From NCBI RefSeq assembly GCF_000695625.1, contig NZ_JMQI01000077.1:124001-188000 (forward strand): DNA of 64,000 nt, read 5' to 3'. The notes under the pieces were generated by a model. That model was given only the letters and a program-made list of their open reading frames with translations. It was not told where the DNA came from and did no database searches. A program made the position numbers and the translations under genes. This document shows, piece after piece, positions 40,611 to 50,211 of the stretch; the stretch's first letter is position 1; each line of letters begins with the position of its first letter. Source of the DNA: Amycolatopsis rifamycinica (GTDB taxonomy: Bacteria; Actinomycetota; Actinomycetes; Mycobacteriales; Pseudonocardiaceae).

Positions 40611-41171
40611 TCAGGCGGTGGGGACGGAGACGGCGTCGGTGACGAAGACCAGCGTCTCGTTCGGCTTGATGCCCTGGCCGCCCTCACGGTAGGCGAGGTC
40701 CGGCGGGATGATCAGCAGGCGGCGGGCGCCCTGCTTGACGCCGACCAGGCCCTGGTCCCAGCCCGGGATCACCCTGCCCGCGCCCAGCTGCAGCTCGAAC
40801 GGCTCGCCGCGGTCGAAGGAGCTGTCCAGCTTCTTCTTGTCCGACCAGGTGACCAGCGAATAGTTCATCTTCAGGTTCTGGCCGGCCTTCGCGCCGTTGC
40901 CGGTGCCGTCGGACAGGTCCTTGGTGATCAGCTTCTTCGGCGGGTCGCAGTCGTCCGGGATGGTGATCGTCGGCGCCTCGCCGAACTTCCCTGTCGTCTT
41001 GACGTCGTCCGCGGTGCACTCGCGGCCCTTGCTCTGGGTCGCCTGGGCGGCGTCGGACGACGGGACGGGCGGCCCCGCCGGTGCGGCCGTCTCGGTCTTG
41101 GCCTGCTGGCCGCACGCGGCCAGCGACAGCGCCGCCGCGGCGGCGACCACGATCTTCCCGATTTTCTGCAT
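40611..41171 (-). CDS. FKBP-type peptidyl-prolyl isomerase lipoprotein
   Basis: A 186-residue lipoprotein. The signal peptide ends in SLAAC, a good lipobox (Leu-Ala-Ala-Cys). After a Thr/Ser-rich linker and a disulfide-capable Cys pair (GRECTADD, DDCDPP) comes a FKBP domain, with FDRGEPFELQLGAGRVIPGWDQGLVG and a final ETLVFVTDAV strand. It folds secreted proteins at prolyl bonds. The ATG at 41171 is seven bases after TAGGGT. The gene is convergent with qor. Confidence 0.88.
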   Translation of the reverse strand: MQKIGKIVVAAAAALSLAACGQQAKTETAAPAGPPVPSSDAAQATQSKGRECTADDVKTTGKFGEAPTITIPDDCDPPKKLITKDLSDGTGNGAKAGQNLKMNYSLVTWSDKKKLDSSFDRGEPFELQLGAGRVIPGWDQGLVGVKQGARRLLIIPPDLAYREGGQGIKPNETLVFVTDAVSVPTA

Positions 41172-41178
41172 GCCGGGC

Positions 41179-41184
41179 ACCCTA
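41179..41184 (-). promoter_or_regulatory. -10 box of leaderless FKBP transcript
   Basis: TAGGGT on the minus strand, seven bases before the ATG at 41171. It overlaps the stop codon of the HelR gene. Confidence 0.4.
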
Positions 41185-43419
41185 GCCAAGCACGGAGAGT
41201 GCCGGGACGTCGTCACCGGTGGCGACCACGCCGAGCCGCCGCGTCGCCCGCGTCAGGGCCACGTACAGGTCGTTGAGCCCGCGTGGCGAGCCCGAGACGA
41301 CCTCGTCCGGCGCGACCAGTACCACCGAGTCGAACTCCAGGCCCTTGGACCGCTCCACCGTCAGCACGCTCAGCCGCTCGTCGTGCTCCGAAAGCAGCGC
41401 CGACACCTCGTCGAAGCGGCTCGCGGGCACCAGGACCGCCACCGTGCCGCCGTCCACTTCGGACAGCTCGCGGGCCGCCAGCCCGGGCAGCTCCGCCGCG
41501 AGGTCGCCGGGCCGCACCGACCACGGGGAGACCCCGGTCTCCCGCACCGACGACGGCGCCGACAACGACGGGTCGACCTCGTGCAGCACCCGCGCCGCGA
41601 CGGCCATGATCTCGGCGGGCGTGCGGTAGTTCACGGTCAGCTGCTCCAGCCGCCAGCGGTCCTCGACGTACGGCGAGAGCACCTCGCCCCAGGACCGCGC
41701 CCCGCCCGCCGCGCCGGTCTGGGCGACGTCCCCGACCAGGGTCATCGAGCGGTTCGGCGTGCGCCGCATGAGCAGCCGCCAGTCCATCGCCGAAAGCTCC
41801 TGGGCCTCGTCGACGATCACGTGCCCGAACGTCCAGGTCCGGTCCTGCGCGGCTCGCTGGGCGGCGGTCAGCTCGCTGCGCGCCTGCTGGCGTTCGGCGA
41901 ACAGCTCGGCGTCGAGGACGTCCGAGACGCGCAGCAGCTCCTCGTCGATGATCTCTTCGTCCTGCTCGAGGATGTCGAGCACGCCCTCGGCGTACGCACG
42001 CTGCTCGCGCTCACGGCGTTTGCGCTCGACGCGGGCCTCGGTGTCGTCGACACCGATCAGCTCGGCGAGCTCGTCGAGCAGCGGCACGTCCGCCGGGGTC
42101 CAGCGGGCGTCGCGGCCGCTTTCCAACAGGGCCCGATCACCGGGAGACAGCAGCTTGCCGGCGGCGCGGTCGAGCCGTTCGCGGTCGGCGAACAGGTCGT
42201 CGAGCACGCCTTCCGGGGTCAGCACCGGCCAGAGTTCGTCCAGCGCGGCGGCGACGTTGTCGTCGGCGGCCAGCTCGGCCCGGATGTCCTGCAGGTCCTG
42301 ACCGTCCAGGAGGTCGTCCCCCAGCTTGCGGGCGGCTTGGCGGGTGAGCGCGTCGAGGACGTCGGAGACGAACAGGCGCCGCGCCGGGTTGTGCGGGCGC
42401 CGCGAGCGGCGGGCGCGGGTCCGGGCTTCGGTGCACGTCTTGCGGTCCAGCCGCAGCACGTCGTGCTCGTACTCGATCTCCATGACGGGCTCGGGCACGC
42501 GCTGGCGGTCGCGCACGGCGTTGGCCAGCACGTCGGCCATCACCAGCCGGCCCTTGACCTCGGTCGTCTCGCGCGGCTCGACGCCGTCGGCGGTCAGGCC
42601 CGGGTAGAGCTGGCCGATGGTGGCGAGCAGCACGCCGGTCTCGCCCAGCGACGGCAGCACCTGGCCGATGTAGCGCAGGAACGTGCTGTTCGGGCCGACG
42701 ACGAGCACGCCGCGGGTGGTGAGCTGCTGGCGGTGGGTGTAGAGCAGGTAGGCCGCGCGGTGCAGCGCGACGGCGGTCTTGCCGGTGCCCGGGCCGCCCT
42801 GCACGACCATGACGCCGCCGAGCGGGGCGCGGATGATGCGGTCCTGCTCGGCCTGGATGGTCGCGACGATGTCGCTCATCTCGCCGGTGCGGCGCTGCTC
42901 GAGCGCGGCCAGCAGCGCGGCTTCGCCGGCCAGCCCCAGGTCCTGGCCCTGGTCGGCGGCGGTGAGGTCGAGGATCTCGTCGTCGAAGCCGGTGACCTTG
43001 CGGCTCAGCGACCGCAGGTGCCGCCGTCGCCGCACCCCTTCCGGTGACGCCGCGGTGGCCAGGTAGAACGGCCGCGCGACCGGCGCCCGCCAGTCGACGA
43101 GCAGCGGCTTGTAGTCGTCGTCTTCGTCGAACAGCCCGAGCCGGCCGATGTAGGTGGTCTCCTCGGCGCTTTCGGGGACGAAGTCGAGCCGTCCGAAGGC
43201 CAGCCCCTGCTCGACGGAGCCGAGCTGGGCGAGCCGGTCGGTGTAGAGGGTCGTGGCGACGTCACGCTCGGTGCGGGCCTGCGGCGTGCCGCCGGTCTGC
43301 CGCAGCGTCTCGTCGAGGCGGCGCTGGGCTTCGAGGCGCTCGGCGTCGAGCTTCGTGTAGAGGGTGGTGACGTACGCCTGCTCGCGGGCGAGCTCGGCGG
43401 AGAAGTCGTCCGAAGACAA
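41182..43419 (-). CDS. helR: HelD/HelR-type RNA polymerase-recycling ATPase
   Basis: A 745-residue SF1 helicase-like motor. The N-terminus is a coiled coil (LAREQAYVTTLYTKLDAERL), Walker A is VVQGGPGTGKTAVAL (about residue 212), Walker B is VIVDEAQELS, and the UvrD-type motifs IV-VI are NYRTPAEIM, LTVERSKGLEFDSVV and YVALTRATRRLGVV. In actinomycetes HelR or HelD pulls stalled RNA polymerase off DNA and can displace rifamycins. The start is TTG at 43419 with AGGA three bases upstream; a TAAACT at 43456-43461 would place the mRNA start after the earlier TTG (43452). Confidence 0.8.
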   Translation of the reverse strand: MSSDDFSAELAREQAYVTTLYTKLDAERLEAQRRLDETLRQTGGTPQARTERDVATTLYTDRLAQLGSVEQGLAFGRLDFVPESAEETTYIGRLGLFDEDDDYKPLLVDWRAPVARPFYLATAASPEGVRRRRHLRSLSRKVTGFDDEILDLTAADQGQDLGLAGEAALLAALEQRRTGEMSDIVATIQAEQDRIIRAPLGGVMVVQGGPGTGKTAVALHRAAYLLYTHRQQLTTRGVLVVGPNSTFLRYIGQVLPSLGETGVLLATIGQLYPGLTADGVEPRETTEVKGRLVMADVLANAVRDRQRVPEPVMEIEYEHDVLRLDRKTCTEARTRARRSRRPHNPARRLFVSDVLDALTRQAARKLGDDLLDGQDLQDIRAELAADDNVAAALDELWPVLTPEGVLDDLFADRERLDRAAGKLLSPGDRALLESGRDARWTPADVPLLDELAELIGVDDTEARVERKRREREQRAYAEGVLDILEQDEEIIDEELLRVSDVLDAELFAERQQARSELTAAQRAAQDRTWTFGHVIVDEAQELSAMDWRLLMRRTPNRSMTLVGDVAQTGAAGGARSWGEVLSPYVEDRWRLEQLTVNYRTPAEIMAVAARVLHEVDPSLSAPSSVRETGVSPWSVRPGDLAAELPGLAARELSEVDGGTVAVLVPASRFDEVSALLSEHDERLSVLTVERSKGLEFDSVVLVAPDEVVSGSPRGLNDLYVALTRATRRLGVVATGDDVPALSVLG

Positions 43420-43479
43420 AGATCCTGCTTTCGCCTCGAGGAAAAGAGCCAACGAAGTTTAACGGCGCCCGCGGCGCGA

Positions 43480-44088
43480 TCATTCCGTCCGCAGGTCGCA
43501 GTAGGGAAAGACCTCGGCACCCGGGGCGCCCCCGGGCAGCACCCGCTCCCCCGGCGCGCACGACACGCTCGACGGCGGCAGCTGCTCGCCGCGGGTGATG
43601 CGCCCGGTCGCGTCGCGGAAGAGCACGGCGGCACCGCGGCTGGTCAGCGCGCGGCAGTTCCCGGAGTGGTAGCGGACGCCACCCGGCACCACGGTGGCGG
43701 TCACCGGGGTGAAGCCGCCCAGGGCCTCGGGGGCGAGCCAGATCACCGGGCCGGGGACCGGCCGGTCGAGCGCGACGCCGATCCGCTGTCCCGGGAGCAG
43801 CACCGGCACTTCGGCGGTCCGGGTGCCGGACGTCACCGCGATCCGGTAGGCGGCGAGGGCGCTGGTGTTCTCCAGCACGGCGGCACCCGGGCCCTGCTCG
43901 GCGACGCGCACACCGCCGCCGTCGGGCGCCGGGCCGGGGACCGCGGTGATCCGTTTCGGGATGGCGCAGCCGCCGGTGAGCAGGCTCTCGTCCAGGGCCG
44001 GGAGCTTCCCGCGGCCGAGGAGAACCAGCAGGCCGAGGACGACGACCGCGGTGACCGCGGTCCCGATCCGTCTCAGAACCGGATTCAG
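43480..44088 (-). CDS. Membrane-anchored protein with a probable CTG start
   Basis: About 202 residues. There is no ATG, GTG or TTG in the frame before the membrane helix; CTG at 44088 overlaps the ctaB stop as CTGA and gives NPVLRRIGTAVTAVVVLG at the start, a clean N-terminal anchor. After it comes an outside domain with four Cys (GCAIPK, NCRALT, VSCAPGE, YCDLRTE) and a beta-rich core (AVLENTSALAAYRIAVTSG). No family recognised. The alternative is a shorter soluble protein from the GTG of VRVAEQGPG (about residue 60), which would lose the anchor. Confidence 0.55.
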   Translation of the reverse strand: MNPVLRRIGTAVTAVVVLGLLVLLGRGKLPALDESLLTGGCAIPKRITAVPGPAPDGGGVRVAEQGPGAAVLENTSALAAYRIAVTSGTRTAEVPVLLPGQRIGVALDRPVPGPVIWLAPEALGGFTPVTATVVPGGVRYHSGNCRALTSRGAAVLFRDATGRITRGEQLPPSSVSCAPGERVLPGGAPGAEVFPYCDLRTE

Positions 44089-45065
44089 AACGGCAGGCCG
44101 AGCGTCGGCAGCCCGATCGCCGAGTCGACGGCCAGGGCGACGAACACGATCATCAGGTACGTGTTCGACCGGTGGAACAGCGCCATCGGCTTGGTCTCCT
44201 CGCCGCGCCGCACCGCCGCCTGCAGGCTGTGCGCGTAGAAGAGGAACCAGCCGCCCGCCAGGATCGCGAACGTGCCGTACAGCCAGGACGTCACCGGGAG
44301 CAGCAGCAGCGTCCACGCCACCATCACCCACGAGTAGATGACGATCTGGCGGGCGACGTGCTGGGCGGTGGCGACCACCGGCAGCATCGGGACGCCGGCG
44401 CGCTCGTAGTCGTCGCGGTACTTCATGCCCAGCGCCCACGTGTGCGGAGGCGTCCAGAAGAAGATCACGCCGAACATCACGAACGCCGGCCACTGGACCG
44501 TGCCGGTGACGGCGGCCCAGCCGATCACCACCGGCATGCAGCCCGCCGCGCCGCCCCAGACCACGTTCTGTGACGTGCGCCGCTTGAGGCCGAGCGTGTA
44601 GACGAAGATGTAGAAGAGGATCGTCGCGATCGCCAGGACCGCCGAGAGCAGGTTGACCGTGAGATAAAGCACGACGGCCGAGGCGACGCCCATCACCAGG
44701 CCGAAGACCAGCGCGCCGCGGCGGGGCACCGAGTCCTTGACCAGCGGGCGGCGCTTCGTGCGGTTCATCACCTTGTCGATGTCCGCGTCGATCACGCAGT
44801 TGAGCGCGTTCGCGCTGCCCGCGGCCATCGTCCCGCCGACCAGCGTGGCCAGGACCAGCCACGGCGAGGGGATCTGACGGCCGGCGAGGAACATCGCCGG
44901 GATGGTGGTCACCAGCAGGAGCTCGATCACCCGGGGTTTGGCCAGCGCGGCATAGGCGCCGACGACCCGGCGGAGGCTGCGCCGCTCACCGTGCGGTCGT
45001 TCACCGGTCGGGTGCACGGCGCTGGTGTCTTCACTGCGTCCGTGCGCAGCGTTCACCGGCGACAT
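44085..45065 (-). CDS. ctaB: Protoheme IX farnesyltransferase (heme O synthase)
   Basis: A 326-residue membrane prenyltransferase with about nine helices. The first Asp-rich motif is NCVIDADIDKVMNRT and the second is KYRDDYERAGVPMLP. It attaches farnesyl to heme B, feeding CtaA. The ATG at 45065 has GGGAG five bases upstream; upstream in-frame codons lack conservation. The gene is divergent from tkt, as in mycobacteria. Confidence 0.93.
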   Translation of the reverse strand: MSPVNAAHGRSEDTSAVHPTGERPHGERRSLRRVVGAYAALAKPRVIELLLVTTIPAMFLAGRQIPSPWLVLATLVGGTMAAGSANALNCVIDADIDKVMNRTKRRPLVKDSVPRRGALVFGLVMGVASAVVLYLTVNLLSAVLAIATILFYIFVYTLGLKRRTSQNVVWGGAAGCMPVVIGWAAVTGTVQWPAFVMFGVIFFWTPPHTWALGMKYRDDYERAGVPMLPVVATAQHVARQIVIYSWVMVAWTLLLLPVTSWLYGTFAILAGGWFLFYAHSLQAAVRRGEETKPMALFHRSNTYLMIVFVALAVDSAIGLPTLGLPF

Positions 45066-45347
45066 TTCACTCCCTGAGTCAGGTTCGGGCGGGACAGTCC
45101 GGGTAGCCGAAGAACCAGCCCTACTGAACCCTGAACCGATGTTAGACGTGGTGAATCGCGTGGGTGATCGCGGGTCCTCGACCGGCCCAAGCACTAGGCT
45201 GGCCGCGACGGGCCGCGATTGCCCCTGCGCATGGCCGCGAGCAGGAATATCGTCCCTTCGGGATCGATTGAGATAAGTAGCCGCGCGTACGGGTAACCGG
45301 AACGAGGAAGACCAGCCGCAACCATCATGACCGGGAGTTGGAGTTCA

Positions 45348-47450
45348 GTGTCCGAAACCGCCACTACCAGCGAGAACAACCCACTCCTCCGGCGCAACAC
45401 GCCCGCCGACTGGACCGACACCGACACCCGGGCCGTGGACACCGTCCGGGTGCTCGCCGCCGACGCGGTGGAGAACTGCGGCAGCGGCCACCCCGGCACC
45501 GCGATGAGCCTGGCGCCGCTCGCCTACACGCTCTTCCAGCGCACCATGCGGCACGACCCGAACGACCAGCACTGGCCGGCCCGCGACCGGTTCGTGCTCT
45601 CGGCCGGCCACTCGAGCCTCACCCTCTACATCCAGCTGTTCCTCGCCGGCTACGGCCTCGAGCTCGAGGACCTCAAGCAGCTGCGCAAGTGGGGCTCCAA
45701 GACCCCGGGTCACCCGGAGTACCGCCACACCGACGGCGTCGAGACCACCACCGGCCCGCTCGGCCAGGGCCTGGCCAACGCCGTGGGCATGGCGATGGCG
45801 GCCCGCCGCGAGCGCGGCCTGCTGGACCCGGACGCCGCCCCCGGCGAGAGCATCTTCGACCACCACATCTACGTGATCGCCTCCGACGGCGACATCGAAG
45901 AGGGCGTCACCTCCGAGGCCTCGTCCATCGCGGGCCGCCAGGAGCTGGGGAACCTGATCGTCTTCTACGACGACAACAAGATCTCGATCGAGGACGACAC
46001 CAACATCGCCCTGTCCGAGGACACCGTCGCGCGCTACGAGGCCTACGGGTGGCACACCCAGGTCGTCGAGGGCGGCGAGGACGTCGTCGCGATCGAGGAG
46101 GCCATCAAGGCCGCCAAGGCCGAGACGCAGCGGCCGTCGTTCATCGCGCTGCGGACCGTCATCGGCTACCCGGCCCCGAAGAAGATGGGCACCGGCAAGG
46201 CGCACGGCGCCGCACTGGGCGGCGAAGAGGTCGCCGCGGTGAAGAAGATCCTCGGCTTCGACCCGGAGCAGTCGTTCCAGGTCGAGGACGACGTGCTCAA
46301 GCACACCCGCCAGGCCGCCGAGCGCGGCCGGGCCGCGCACGCCGAGTGGCAGGAGAAGTACGAGGCCTGGGCCGCCGCCAACCCGGAGCGCAAGAAGCTC
46401 GGCGACCGGATGGCCACCCGCACGCTGCCCGAGGGCTTCGCCGACAACCTGCCGAAGTGGGACCCGGACCCCAAGGGCGTCGCGACCCGCAAGGCCTCCG
46501 GTGAGGTGCTCAACGCCCTCGCCGAGCCGCTGCCGGAGCTGTGGGGCGGCTCGGCCGACCTGGCCGAGAGCAACAACACGACGATGAAGGGCGCCGACTC
46601 GTTCGGTCCCGAGAAGGCCGCCACCGACATGTGGCAGGCCAACCCGTACGGCCGGACGCTGCACTTCGGCGTCCGCGAGCACGCCATGGGCTCGATCCTC
46701 AACGGGATCGCGCTGCACGGCGGCACCCGCCCGTACGGGGCGACGTTCCTCATCTTCTCCGACTACATGCGCCCGCCGGTCCGGCTGGCCGCGCTGATGA
46801 AGGCGCCGGTCACCTACGTGTGGACGCACGACTCGATCGGCCTCGGCGAGGACGGCCCGACGCACCAGCCGATCGAGCAGCTCTCCGCGCTGCGGGCGAT
46901 CCCGGGCCTCAACGTCGTCCGCCCGGCGGACGCCAACGAGACCGCCTACGCCTGGAAGGCCGTGCTGGAGGACACCGAGCACCCGTCCGGGCTGGCGCTG
47001 ACCCGCCAGAACGTGCCGGTGCTCGAGGGCACCAGCGCCGAGGGCGTCGCCAAGGGCGGCTACGTCCTGGCCGACTCCGACGGCACCCCGGACGTGGTCC
47101 TCATCGCCACCGGCTCCGAGGTCCAGCTGGCGGTCGAGGCGAAGAAGACCCTGGACGCCGACGGCGTCAAGGCGCGCGTCGTGTCCATGCCGTGCGTCGA
47201 GTGGTTCGACGCGCAGGACGCGGCGTACCGCGAATCCGTCATCCCGGCCGGCGTGAAGGCCCGCGTGTCCGTCGAGGCGGGCGTCGCCCAGTCGTGGCAC
47301 CGCTTCACCGGTGACGCCGGGGTGAACGTTTCGATCGAGCACTTCGGCGCCTCCGCCGATGCCGCCACACTGTTCCGTGAGTTCGGGTTCACCGCGGAAG
47401 CCGTCGTCGAGGCCGCCCGCCGCTCGATCCAGAACACCAAGAATTCCTGA
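45348..47450 (+). CDS. tkt: Transketolase
   Basis: A 700-residue TPP enzyme of the non-oxidative pentose phosphate pathway. HPGTAMSLAPLAYTLFQ lies near the start, and the TPP-binding pattern is ASDGDIEEGVTSEASS (about residue 180). The Glu in GVREHAMGSILNGIA activates TPP in the C-terminal half. The GTG at 45348 has GGAG four bases upstream and gives the length of mycobacterial Tkt; an ATG at 45327 is in frame. It is the first gene of the rightward operon. Confidence 0.95.
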   Translation: MSETATTSENNPLLRRNTPADWTDTDTRAVDTVRVLAADAVENCGSGHPGTAMSLAPLAYTLFQRTMRHDPNDQHWPARDRFVLSAGHSSLTLYIQLFLAGYGLELEDLKQLRKWGSKTPGHPEYRHTDGVETTTGPLGQGLANAVGMAMAARRERGLLDPDAAPGESIFDHHIYVIASDGDIEEGVTSEASSIAGRQELGNLIVFYDDNKISIEDDTNIALSEDTVARYEAYGWHTQVVEGGEDVVAIEEAIKAAKAETQRPSFIALRTVIGYPAPKKMGTGKAHGAALGGEEVAAVKKILGFDPEQSFQVEDDVLKHTRQAAERGRAAHAEWQEKYEAWAAANPERKKLGDRMATRTLPEGFADNLPKWDPDPKGVATRKASGEVLNALAEPLPELWGGSADLAESNNTTMKGADSFGPEKAATDMWQANPYGRTLHFGVREHAMGSILNGIALHGGTRPYGATFLIFSDYMRPPVRLAALMKAPVTYVWTHDSIGLGEDGPTHQPIEQLSALRAIPGLNVVRPADANETAYAWKAVLEDTEHPSGLALTRQNVPVLEGTSAEGVAKGGYVLADSDGTPDVVLIATGSEVQLAVEAKKTLDADGVKARVVSMPCVEWFDAQDAAYRESVIPAGVKARVSVEAGVAQSWHRFTGDAGVNVSIEHFGASADAATLFREFGFTAEAVVEAARRSIQNTKNS

Positions 47451-47467
47451 AGGGGATGACACAGCAC

Positions 47468-48580
47468 ATGAGCACCGACAAGCTCGCTCAGCTGTCCGAG
47501 GCCGGCGTATCCATCTGGCTCGACGACCTCTCGCGTGAACGCCTCAACACCGGCAACCTGGCCGCGCTGATCCGCGACAAGCACGTCGTCGGCGTGACGA
47601 CCAACCCGACGATCTTCGCCAACGCGATGTCGAAGGGTGACGCCTACGACGAGCGGACCCGGGAGCTGGCCGCCCAGGGCGCCGACGTCGAGGCGACCAT
47701 CCGCGACCTGACGACGACCGACGTGCGCAACGCCGCGGACCTGTTCCGCGACGTCTACACGGCCACGAACGGCGTCGACGGCCGTGTCTCGATCGAGGTC
47801 GACCCGCGGCTGGCCAAGGACACCGACAAGACGGTGGCCGAGGCGAAGGACCTGTGGAAGACCGTCGACCGGCCGAACGTGCTGATCAAGATCCCGGCCA
47901 CCGAAGAGGGCCTGCCGGCGATCACCGCCACCCTCGCCGAGGGCATCAGCGTCAACGTCACGCTGATCTTCTCGGTCGAGCGCTACAAGAAGGTCATCGA
48001 GGCCTACTTCGCGGGCCTGGAGCAGGCGAAGGCCAACGGCCACGACCTGCGCGGCATCCACTCGGTGGCGTCGTTCTTCGTCTCCCGCGTGGACACCGAG
48101 ATCGACAAGCGCCTGGAAGCCATCGGCACCGACGAGGCACTGGCCCTGCGCGGGAAGGCGGCCGTCGCCAACGCCCGCCTCGCCTACGCGGCCTTCGAGG
48201 AGCTGTTCGCCTCGGACCGCTGGAAGGCCCTCGCGGCCGACGGCGCCAACGCGCAGCGCCCGCTGTGGGCCTCGACCGGGGTGAAGAACCCGGACTACTC
48301 CCCCACGCTGTACGTCGACGACCTGGTGGTGGCGAACACCGTCAACACCATGCCGGAGAAGACCCTCGACGCCGTCGCGGAGCACGCCGACCTCCAGGGC
48401 GACCGGGTCAGCGGCCACGGCAAGGACGCGCAGAAGGTCTTCGACCAGCTCGAGGCCGTCGGCATCGACATCCGCGACGTCTTCCTGACGCTGGAGAACG
48501 AGGGCGTCGAGAAGTTCGAGAAGTCGTGGACCGAGCTTCTGGACACCGTGAACGGGCAGCTCGAGCAGGCGAAGGGCTGA
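47468..48580 (+). CDS. tal: Transaldolase
   Basis: A 370-residue class I transaldolase. The Schiff-base Lys is in NVLIKIPATEEGL (about residue 140), and VTTNPTIFANAM is the N-terminal family signature. It exchanges dihydroxyacetone units between sugar phosphates. ATG 47468 follows AAGGGG at 12 bases; ATG 47456 is in frame but touches the ribosome site. It begins 17 bases after tkt. Confidence 0.95.
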   Translation: MSTDKLAQLSEAGVSIWLDDLSRERLNTGNLAALIRDKHVVGVTTNPTIFANAMSKGDAYDERTRELAAQGADVEATIRDLTTTDVRNAADLFRDVYTATNGVDGRVSIEVDPRLAKDTDKTVAEAKDLWKTVDRPNVLIKIPATEEGLPAITATLAEGISVNVTLIFSVERYKKVIEAYFAGLEQAKANGHDLRGIHSVASFFVSRVDTEIDKRLEAIGTDEALALRGKAAVANARLAYAAFEELFASDRWKALAADGANAQRPLWASTGVKNPDYSPTLYVDDLVVANTVNTMPEKTLDAVAEHADLQGDRVSGHGKDAQKVFDQLEAVGIDIRDVFLTLENEGVEKFEKSWTELLDTVNGQLEQAKG

Positions 48581-48588
48581 AGCACGAC

Positions 48589-50211
48589 ATGACGACAGGT
48601 GAGAAAACCGGCGTCGAGATCGTGGACGCCGCACTGGCGGAGCGGGCCGCGCCGCTGGCCGAGCGGCTGGTCGCCGACCAGGCCGCCTCGAAGCTGGCGG
48701 CGCAGGACGCGACGCTCTGGGGGCCGGACGCCGAATCCGAGGCGTCGATCCGGCTGTCGTGGACGACGCTGCACAAGTCGTCGCGGCCGCTGATCGGCGA
48801 GATCGAGGCGCTGCGGACCGAGCTGCGGAGTGAAGGCGTCGACCGGGTCGTGCTGGCCGGCATGGGCGGGTCGTCGCTGGCGCCGGAGGTGATCACCGCG
48901 ACCGACGGCGTCGCGCTGACCGTCCTCGACACCACCGACCCCGGCCAGGTCGCCGACGCGCTGGCCGGCGACCTCGAGCGCACGGTGATCGTGGTGTCGT
49001 CGAAGTCGGGCGGCACCGTCGAGACCGACAGCCACCGGCGCATCTTCGCGAAGGCGTTCGCCGACGCGGGGATCGACGCGGCGCGGCGCATCGTGGTCGT
49101 CACCGACCCGGGCTCGCCGTTCCAGGAACTGTCCGAAAAGGAGGGATACCGCAAGGTGTTCCTCGCCGACCCGCACGTCGGCGGCCGCTACTCGGCCCTG
49201 ACCGCGTTCGGGCTCGTCCCGGCCGGCCTGGCCGGCGCGGACGTCGCCCGGCTGCTCGACCAGGCCGCTTCGGTGGCCGAGCAGCTCGCCGCGGACTCGG
49301 CCGAGAACCCGGCGGTCAAGCTGGCCGCCGCCTGGGCCGCCGCGCACGAGGCCGGTGCCGAGAAGGTCGTGCTGGCCGACACCGGCTCGGGCATCAAGGG
49401 CTTCCCGGACTGGGCGGAGCAGCTGATCGCCGAGTCCACCGGCAAGCAGGGCACCGGCCTGCTGCCGGTCGCGGTCGAGGGCCCGGAGGCGGCCGGCTTC
49501 GCCGACGCCGGCGACGACGCCACGGCCACCGCGGTCGGCAGCCCGCAGGGGGCGGCGAAGATCGCCGTCACCGGCTCGCTGGGCGCGCAGTTCCTGCTCT
49601 GGGAGTTCGCCACCGCGCTGGCCGGCCGGCTGATCGGGATCAACCCGTTCGACCAGCCGGACGTCGAGGCGGCCAAGAAGGCGGCTCGCGCGCTGCTGGA
49701 CGACCCGGAGAAGCTGAAGGGCGGCGAGACGGCGTCCAATGTGGACGGCGCGGTCGAGATCTTCGGCAGTGACGGCGTTTCCACCGAGGGCAGCCTGACC
49801 GACGTGCTCCGGGCGTTCTTCGCCTCGGCGCCGGACGCGGGCTACATCGCGGTGCAGGCCTACCTCGACCGGCTCGACGACGCGTCGACGTCCCTGCTGC
49901 GCGCCGAGATCGCCAAGCGCACCGGGAAGCAGACGACGTTCGGCTGGGGCCCGCGGTTCCTGCACTCCACCGGCCAGTACCACAAGGGCGGCCACCAGAA
50001 CGGCGTGTTCCTGCAGCTCACCGGCGCCGTCGGGCAGGACCTCGACGTGCCGGACCGGCCCTACACGCTGGGGCAGCTGCAGCACGCCCAGGCCCTCGGC
50101 GACGGGCAGGTGCTCGCCGAGCACGGCCGCCCGGTGCTGCGCCTGCACCTGACCGACCGGGCCGCGGGCCTCGCGGCCGTCGTCCGCGCGGTACAGGAGG
50201 TGGGCGCGTGA
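48589..50211 (+). CDS. pgi: Glucose-6-phosphate isomerase
   Basis: A 540-residue isomerase. The sugar-phosphate loop is VVSSKSGGTVETDS (about residues 142-155), GMGGSSLAPEV precedes it and the C-terminal GQYHKGGHQNGVFLQL carries the catalytic His region. It interconverts glucose-6-P and fructose-6-P. The ATG lies eight bases after the tal stop; its stop overlaps the zwf GTG. Confidence 0.92.
   Translation: MTTGEKTGVEIVDAALAERAAPLAERLVADQAASKLAAQDATLWGPDAESEASIRLSWTTLHKSSRPLIGEIEALRTELRSEGVDRVVLAGMGGSSLAPEVITATDGVALTVLDTTDPGQVADALAGDLERTVIVVSSKSGGTVETDSHRRIFAKAFADAGIDAARRIVVVTDPGSPFQELSEKEGYRKVFLADPHVGGRYSALTAFGLVPAGLAGADVARLLDQAASVAEQLAADSAENPAVKLAAAWAAAHEAGAEKVVLADTGSGIKGFPDWAEQLIAESTGKQGTGLLPVAVEGPEAAGFADAGDDATATAVGSPQGAAKIAVTGSLGAQFLLWEFATALAGRLIGINPFDQPDVEAAKKAARALLDDPEKLKGGETASNVDGAVEIFGSDGVSTEGSLTDVLRAFFASAPDAGYIAVQAYLDRLDDASTSLLRAEIAKRTGKQTTFGWGPRFLHSTGQYHKGGHQNGVFLQLTGAVGQDLDVPDRPYTLGQLQHAQALGDGQVLAEHGRPVLRLHLTDRAAGLAAVVRAVQEVGA

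Noticed and set aside
45345..47462. A 700-codon frame antisense to tkt
   Set aside because: Pure shadow of transketolase; the composition matches antisense of a strongly biased gene.
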